The notes under the pieces: generated by a model
The model's input: only the letters and a program-made list of their open reading frames with translations
What the model was told of the DNA's origin: nothing
Database searches by the model: none
Part shown: piece after piece, positions 60,013 to 64,000 of the stretch
How the letters are laid out: the number at the start of each line of letters is the position of its first letter
How positions within the stretch are numbered: position 1 is the first letter of the stretch
Made by a program: the position numbers and the translations under genes
DNA from: Pyricularia pennisetigena
Taxonomy: Eukaryota; Ascomycota; Sordariomycetes; Magnaporthales; Pyriculariaceae
Direction: 5' to 3'
Length of the DNA: 64,000 nt
NCBI RefSeq assembly: GCF_004337985.1
Contig: NC_043744.1
Coordinates: 6,497,987-6,561,986, forward strand

Positions 60013-61590
60013 ACGTCGGGTACCCCCTAATGGCCACCCCCCCTGTTGGCCACACCTAAAAATCTAACGACGAAATACCTACTTATATAAACTAATTTAA
60101 ATATAAAACTAGTGGAGTCTAAAAATATAATCGTTTTCAGGCTGTTCCGGTTTTTTAACCTCTTTTTCATCAGTTTAAAGTTCCAAATTTTCTATGTTAT
60201 TTTCCTGCAATCCAATGATATTGTATTTTGAACCAAAAACTCGTTTGGATCAGATATTACCTTTTTTTTTACCCGGCCGTATTACCTCGAATTGTGCTTC
60301 CAATAAACTAATTTTTTGTTGCGCGTTAACCAAAAATATATTTTTAACTTCGAAGCCTTTTTGGATTTTTGCAAATATAAAACGTAAAATAGCGTTAGCT
60401 TTAATAATAGGGAAAATCTTTTGCAATTAAAGTCCAATATCTCGGGTCTATTGGGGGGTTTTCCAAATAAGTAAAAACGGGTCGTTAATTTTTTGGGCTG
60501 GGTTTTCCGGTGTTTTATCCCTTTATAAACCGTTCTTTTTATGTTTTATAACGTTGGCGCTGCTATCTTTTAATAAAAAAAAGGTTTAAAAATGCTTTAA
60601 CCAAGTTAACCGTCCATAAACCCGTTATACGCAACCCAAATTAAATATTTCTTTGCTGTAAATATTTTCGATCTGTTTATGTTATAGCAAAAATGGAAAT
60701 TTCGTTTTCCAACTCCTGTTAAACAGCAAAATTAGTTAATAAATCCAAATTAACGTCAATAAGCCGTTTTTAACGGCAAAAAAAAACGATAAATCCAATA
60801 GTAGGAAAGCTCGTGACGAATAAAGGGGTAAATATAGAAGTTAAATATTATCTTGCAAACAAAAAAACATAAATTCGTCCGTTATATATAATTTATGGCC
60901 GTCGAAAATTGAAAACCGATTTTCAGGGCTTAAAAGCTGGGTATACGGAATGAATCTTTTTTTTAACCATTCGATAACCGTTTCGTTATTTGTCCACCCG
61001 TTTCCGGTTACATAAAGTTCCCAATTATTACAAGCGTTTAAATCCGTTGGAAATTATTATTATTATTATACGTCTTTTCCCTTAAATATAACGAAGGCAG
61101 GTTAATAACGGCCGGATTCCGTTAAAACGTAATATTAGGCCGTTAAATCCTTTACTTTCCATTACACCGGTGTCGCTTTTCTTCAACCGATTATCCCGTT
61201 TAATATCGTTAATAACGGGGTTAATAATATAAAACCACTCAAATTTAATTATTTACGTAATAGCCCCATTAGCCCGGGCGTTTTCCATTTGACGGGGCTT
61301 TTGGGTTTTAAGGATTGGAGCATAAACCAAAAAACGGGTTATCCGACGTTTTCCAAAATTTTACATTTCACCGGCGGCCTGAAGAATTCATTTCGTAAAC
61401 AAGCGTAGTTTTTAGTGCGCTGGTGGAAGCCCCAAAGCTGTTTGGGCAAATACGCAATTAACTATATGCTTTTCCTATTTTATAAAAAGCTTTTCAAACG
61501 CTTTTGTGTTTTTTGATAAAGTTAAAAACCTTGAAAACGCTGACCAAATTTACTTTTAGGTATACCCTATTTTCGGGAGGCTTTGCAATT
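60013..61590 (-). mobile_element. Pogo/Fot1-type transposon P2, truncated
   Basis: Starts with the terminal sequence ACGTCGGGTACCCCC after a TA target, collinear with P1. The minus strand encodes a broken DDE transposase: the IYTGLWTVNL-like C-terminal block near 60590-60650, an FDGH motif region near 60900, and a DTGVMESKGF first catalytic block near 61170. The N-terminal end is lost at 61590, where the TGTTAA cassette begins. Confidence 0.8.
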
Positions 61591-61692
61591 TGTTAAAAAA
61601 ACAGGCCTTGTAAAGGCCCTGCGACCGCACGCTAAATTTAGTCGGCTGCCTTTCTCATACGCGCAGCCAATGAAACAGCGGCATAATTAATA
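61591..61692. mobile_element. 100-bp TGTTAA...TTAATA cassette, copy 2
   Basis: Matches 31937-32036, including the GGCC-TTRTAAAGGCCCT hairpin and the CGGCATAATTAA end. Here it is followed directly by GGTTATAAAATCCCG, a position suited to a primer-binding site, instead of a TSD. Confidence 0.6.
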
Positions 61693-61851
61693 GGTTATAA
61701 AATCCCGTGTAGCGCCGACCTCCGAATCGGTCGCAAATTCAATTCCCGTTACGTGCATGCATTTTGCGCCTTAGTGGCAACGAGCAATTGCCCCTCGTTA
61801 GCCCAAGCAATAAACTTTACCCAATGGAGGCCAACCCATATTGGAAAACCC
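61693..61851 (+). other. tRNA-like stretch next to the TGTTAA cassette
   Basis: A CGACC...GGTCG stem around TCCGAATC (about 61717-61736) precedes AATTCAATTCCCG, a B-box-like string. About 30 bases on, GCGCCTTAGTGGCAACGAG resembles the A-box side of a tRNA. The order is reversed from a normal tRNA, and no complete cloverleaf forms. It may be the internal region of the miniature element or a tRNA-derived SINE piece. Confidence 0.3.
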
Positions 61852-63715
61852 TAATCTCAGTGCTTAGACTAGACCCCCCTGCTTCGCAGTGGGGACCGAG
61901 CGCTCCATATACCTTTTAGCCACATGGCTTTTCGACTAATTACATTGGCCGAAAAAGTCGCGCTCGTTTTAGTTTAAGGACATTTTGTCGCATTTCGCCA
62001 TTTATGGCGGTACCACTAACGATAATTTATCGCGTTTCGCCGTTTATAACGGTATTATTAATAATATATTTAATATTACAATATCGCTCATAATCATTTT
62101 ATTAATATAAGGATAATTTGTGGTATTTTGCCTTTTATAGCGGGTATATACAGTATATTCCCATTATAATAGCAAAAAAATAATGTACCCATAGTATGCA
62201 ATTAAATATTCGTATAAAAAAAAATAAAAATTTGAAAAACATGTAGTAATTTGCGTTGGATTTATTGGAATTTGCTAATTACTTAAATGCCGCCCGCGTT
62301 TTGAAAGCCACTGTATTTGAAAAAATATTAAAATATTAAGTAAAATTTGTAATTTTTCATTATAATTAATTTTTATTTTAAACAATAATATATAATATTA
62401 ATTTTAATTTTAGTTACAGTATATATACCTTAGCAAACCTAATACTGCAAATTGCATGCAATTATCAATTGAAACAAAAGTATTATTAATATTTTTATAT
62501 TAACTAACATTTTGTTAAAAACCTGAATAATTTACGCAAACATTCGTAAAATTAAAAGAAAGCTTGTTTAAGGCACTCTTTTATTGATTGATTAAAAAAT
62601 CGTATTTTATTTTTTTTTTTAAAAATTTTATTTAATTAAATAAAACAATAAATATAAAAATAATACACATTCAGTATTTTTTATATAAAAAAGCAAAAAG
62701 GGCCGGTATTGTAAATCAGGTTTTACGTGAACGTTTGTTTATATACATTATCCATTTTTTCAAACTTTGGTTTTATTTCTATTAAAATTGGTAAAAATGT
62801 AAAAGCATTTCAATTGTAAAATATATATATAATTGGATACACTTTACCTATCCGCACATTTAACGGTTTATATAATTAGATATACGTACCAAAATAAGGC
62901 ATGATATTAAATATATATATATACCACCCCCCCACGTGTAAAAACCGCAAAAACTGTCCGCAAAACAAATATAATATAAAATTAATGAAATAAAGCAAAA
63001 AGATTTATAAAATACACATTTAGCATTTTCTTTTATTAAACAGTTTTTAAAACCGATATTATAAATAAGATTGGACTCCGACGTTTGTTTATATACCTAA
63101 TCAAATTTCTAAAGCTTTGGTGTCATTATCGTTAAAATTGGTAGAAATATACACGAATTTCGATTATAAATTATAAATAAAAAGTATACATTTTGCCTAT
63201 CCGCTTATTTAATTGCTTATATAATCTGGTATATATACCAAAATTTCTAGTAACTATAAATATTCATATACGACCCTCCACGTACAAAAAATATAAATTT
63301 GGTCAAAAATTAAAAATAATATTAAAAAAAATCGAAAATCGAAAAAAAAATCGAAAAAACAATACCGCCATAAACGGATTAAGGGCAGGTGGTATCGAAT
63401 TCGGCCATAATGAAAGATAAAAAAATAAATCGAATCGCTGCTAATAGCGGTATTAAACGCTATTTTCAACGATATTTTATTTTTTCAATATTATGCGTGG
63501 TTGTGGAATAATAAAGGAGTTTCGGTTAAAAAAAGGCCAAAAATACCGCCATGAACGGCGAAAATCGACAAATTGTCCTCAGACCTGAACCAAAGCGTTC
63601 TTTGGATGGACCCACAGGTACATTGCAAAACCGCAATTGAGCCACGAAGTGGAGCGAAGCGAACGGAGTGGATCAATTGTGGAGCTTTGGGCTTCAGGGA
63701 TGAGCCCTGAAACTA
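61852..63715 (+). mobile_element. MULE3, chimeric copy next to the telomere
   Basis: Termini TAATCTCAG...CTGAAACTA, 1864 bp. The left flank (GGAAAACCC) does not match the right flank (GTGCGGACC). The right flank is the MULE2 TSD and LTR. From 63437 on the sequence is identical to MULE2, whereas the left 1.58 kb is a distinct, diverged copy. This is therefore a recombinant and not a simple insertion. Confidence 0.85.
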
Positions 63716-63956
63716 GTGCGGACCCCCATTTCGATGTCGGAGAGAATGTAAGGGAGATAAAGCAAAACCTCCCCCACCAATGAATTAAATTTATTAATCC
63801 AAAAATTAGTGAATAATATAGTGCATTTAAACCCTGTAATTACAGGCTTTTACAACGCAATTAGCACCACGCCGCACTTAGGCTAATGCCTAACCCCCTG
63901 TTAGCAACCCATATTGTTAACATTTACCGGTTACAGGATTCCTACAGCTAATAATA
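63437..63956 (+). repeat. Telomere-adjacent block identical to 20085-20604
   Basis: Contains the 3' part of MULE2, GTGCGGACC, the last 198 bases of the Copia-1a 3' LTR (63725-63922), TSD TTTAC and 29 bases of Copia-2 pol. It ends where telomere repeats begin. Confidence 0.95.
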
Positions 63957-64000
63957 GGGTTAGGGTTAGGGTTAGGGTTAGGGTTAGGGTTAGGGTTAGG
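63955..64000 (+). repeat. Telomere repeat array (TTAGGG)n
   Basis: About 7.7 units, beginning TAGGG after CTAATAA and running to the window edge. The G-rich strand reads 5' to 3' outward, as expected for a right chromosome end. The TA at the junction also exists at the internal copy (20603-20604). Confidence 0.99.

Noticed and set aside
59687..60055. 122-residue minus-strand open frame with a CRCRT/Cys-containing look
   Set aside because: It is the Copia-2 LTR plus the pogo terminus. The same sequence recurs as LTR at 7283-7722 and 47890-48314.
1..64000. CRISPR array, rRNA genes or bacterial operons
   Set aside because: No regularly spaced repeats with unique spacers, no rRNA sequence, and the telomere and elements are fungal. 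The only strictly periodic array is the AT-rich minisatellite.

Overview
This is the right-hand end of a chromosome of a filamentous ascomycete (Pezizomycotina). The last 46 bases (63955-64000) are a TTAGGG array reading toward the window edge. The rest is AT-rich and built of nested, broken transposable elements. Former Gln and Trp codons are now TAA/TAG, and catalytic Asp codons have become Asn, the pattern left by repeat-induced point mutation (RIP). No housekeeping gene is visible. The families and the one secreted effector candidate would fit a plant-associated Sordariomycete such as Colletotrichum or Magnaporthe; that placement is inference.

Layout. 1-3066: 3' part of a chromodomain Ty3/gypsy element (G1a). 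3067-4646: truncated pogo/Fot-type transposon (P1). 4897-7282: an old Mutator-like (MULE) remnant with a second MULE (4985-6794) inserted in it. 7283-40391: one Ty1/copia element on the minus strand (Copia-2a), split by later insertions: a solo Copia-1 LTR (9184-9743), a full Copia-1 (11009-20570) carrying a MULE in its 3' LTR (18518-20363), a full gypsy element (22845-30680) holding a solo LTR of a further family (24492-25155), a second Copia-1 on the minus strand (30734-38260), and another solo LTR (39067-39725). Target-site duplications (TSDs) support most of these. 40935-48314: Copia-2b on the plus strand, head to head with Copia-2a. 48480-48810: a MULE end.

48811-51097 is a small pocket of non-repeated DNA with one intact short gene (50170-50448). 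It encodes a predicted secreted 92-residue protein with a CX2CX13HX3C finger, laid out like the AVR-Pii / zinc-finger-fold effectors.

51098-59592 is a hAT-type transposon with GC-rich ends. Besides a RIP-damaged hAT transposase (55643-58724) it carries two separate minus-strand genes derived from histone H3, tail plus histone fold (51478-52532 and 54654-55197), and between them a plus-strand gene I cannot name. This is the most unusual content in the window.

59597-60010 is a Copia-2 LTR cut by a pogo element (60013-61590), followed by a 102-bp TGTTAA...TTAATA cassette, a tRNA-like stretch, a MULE (61852-63715), a piece of Copia-1 LTR and the telomere. The last 520 bases before the telomere are identical to 20085-20604. 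They include the Copia-1 insertion junction and its TSD, so the present chromosome end appears to be a recombinant capped by new telomere repeats.
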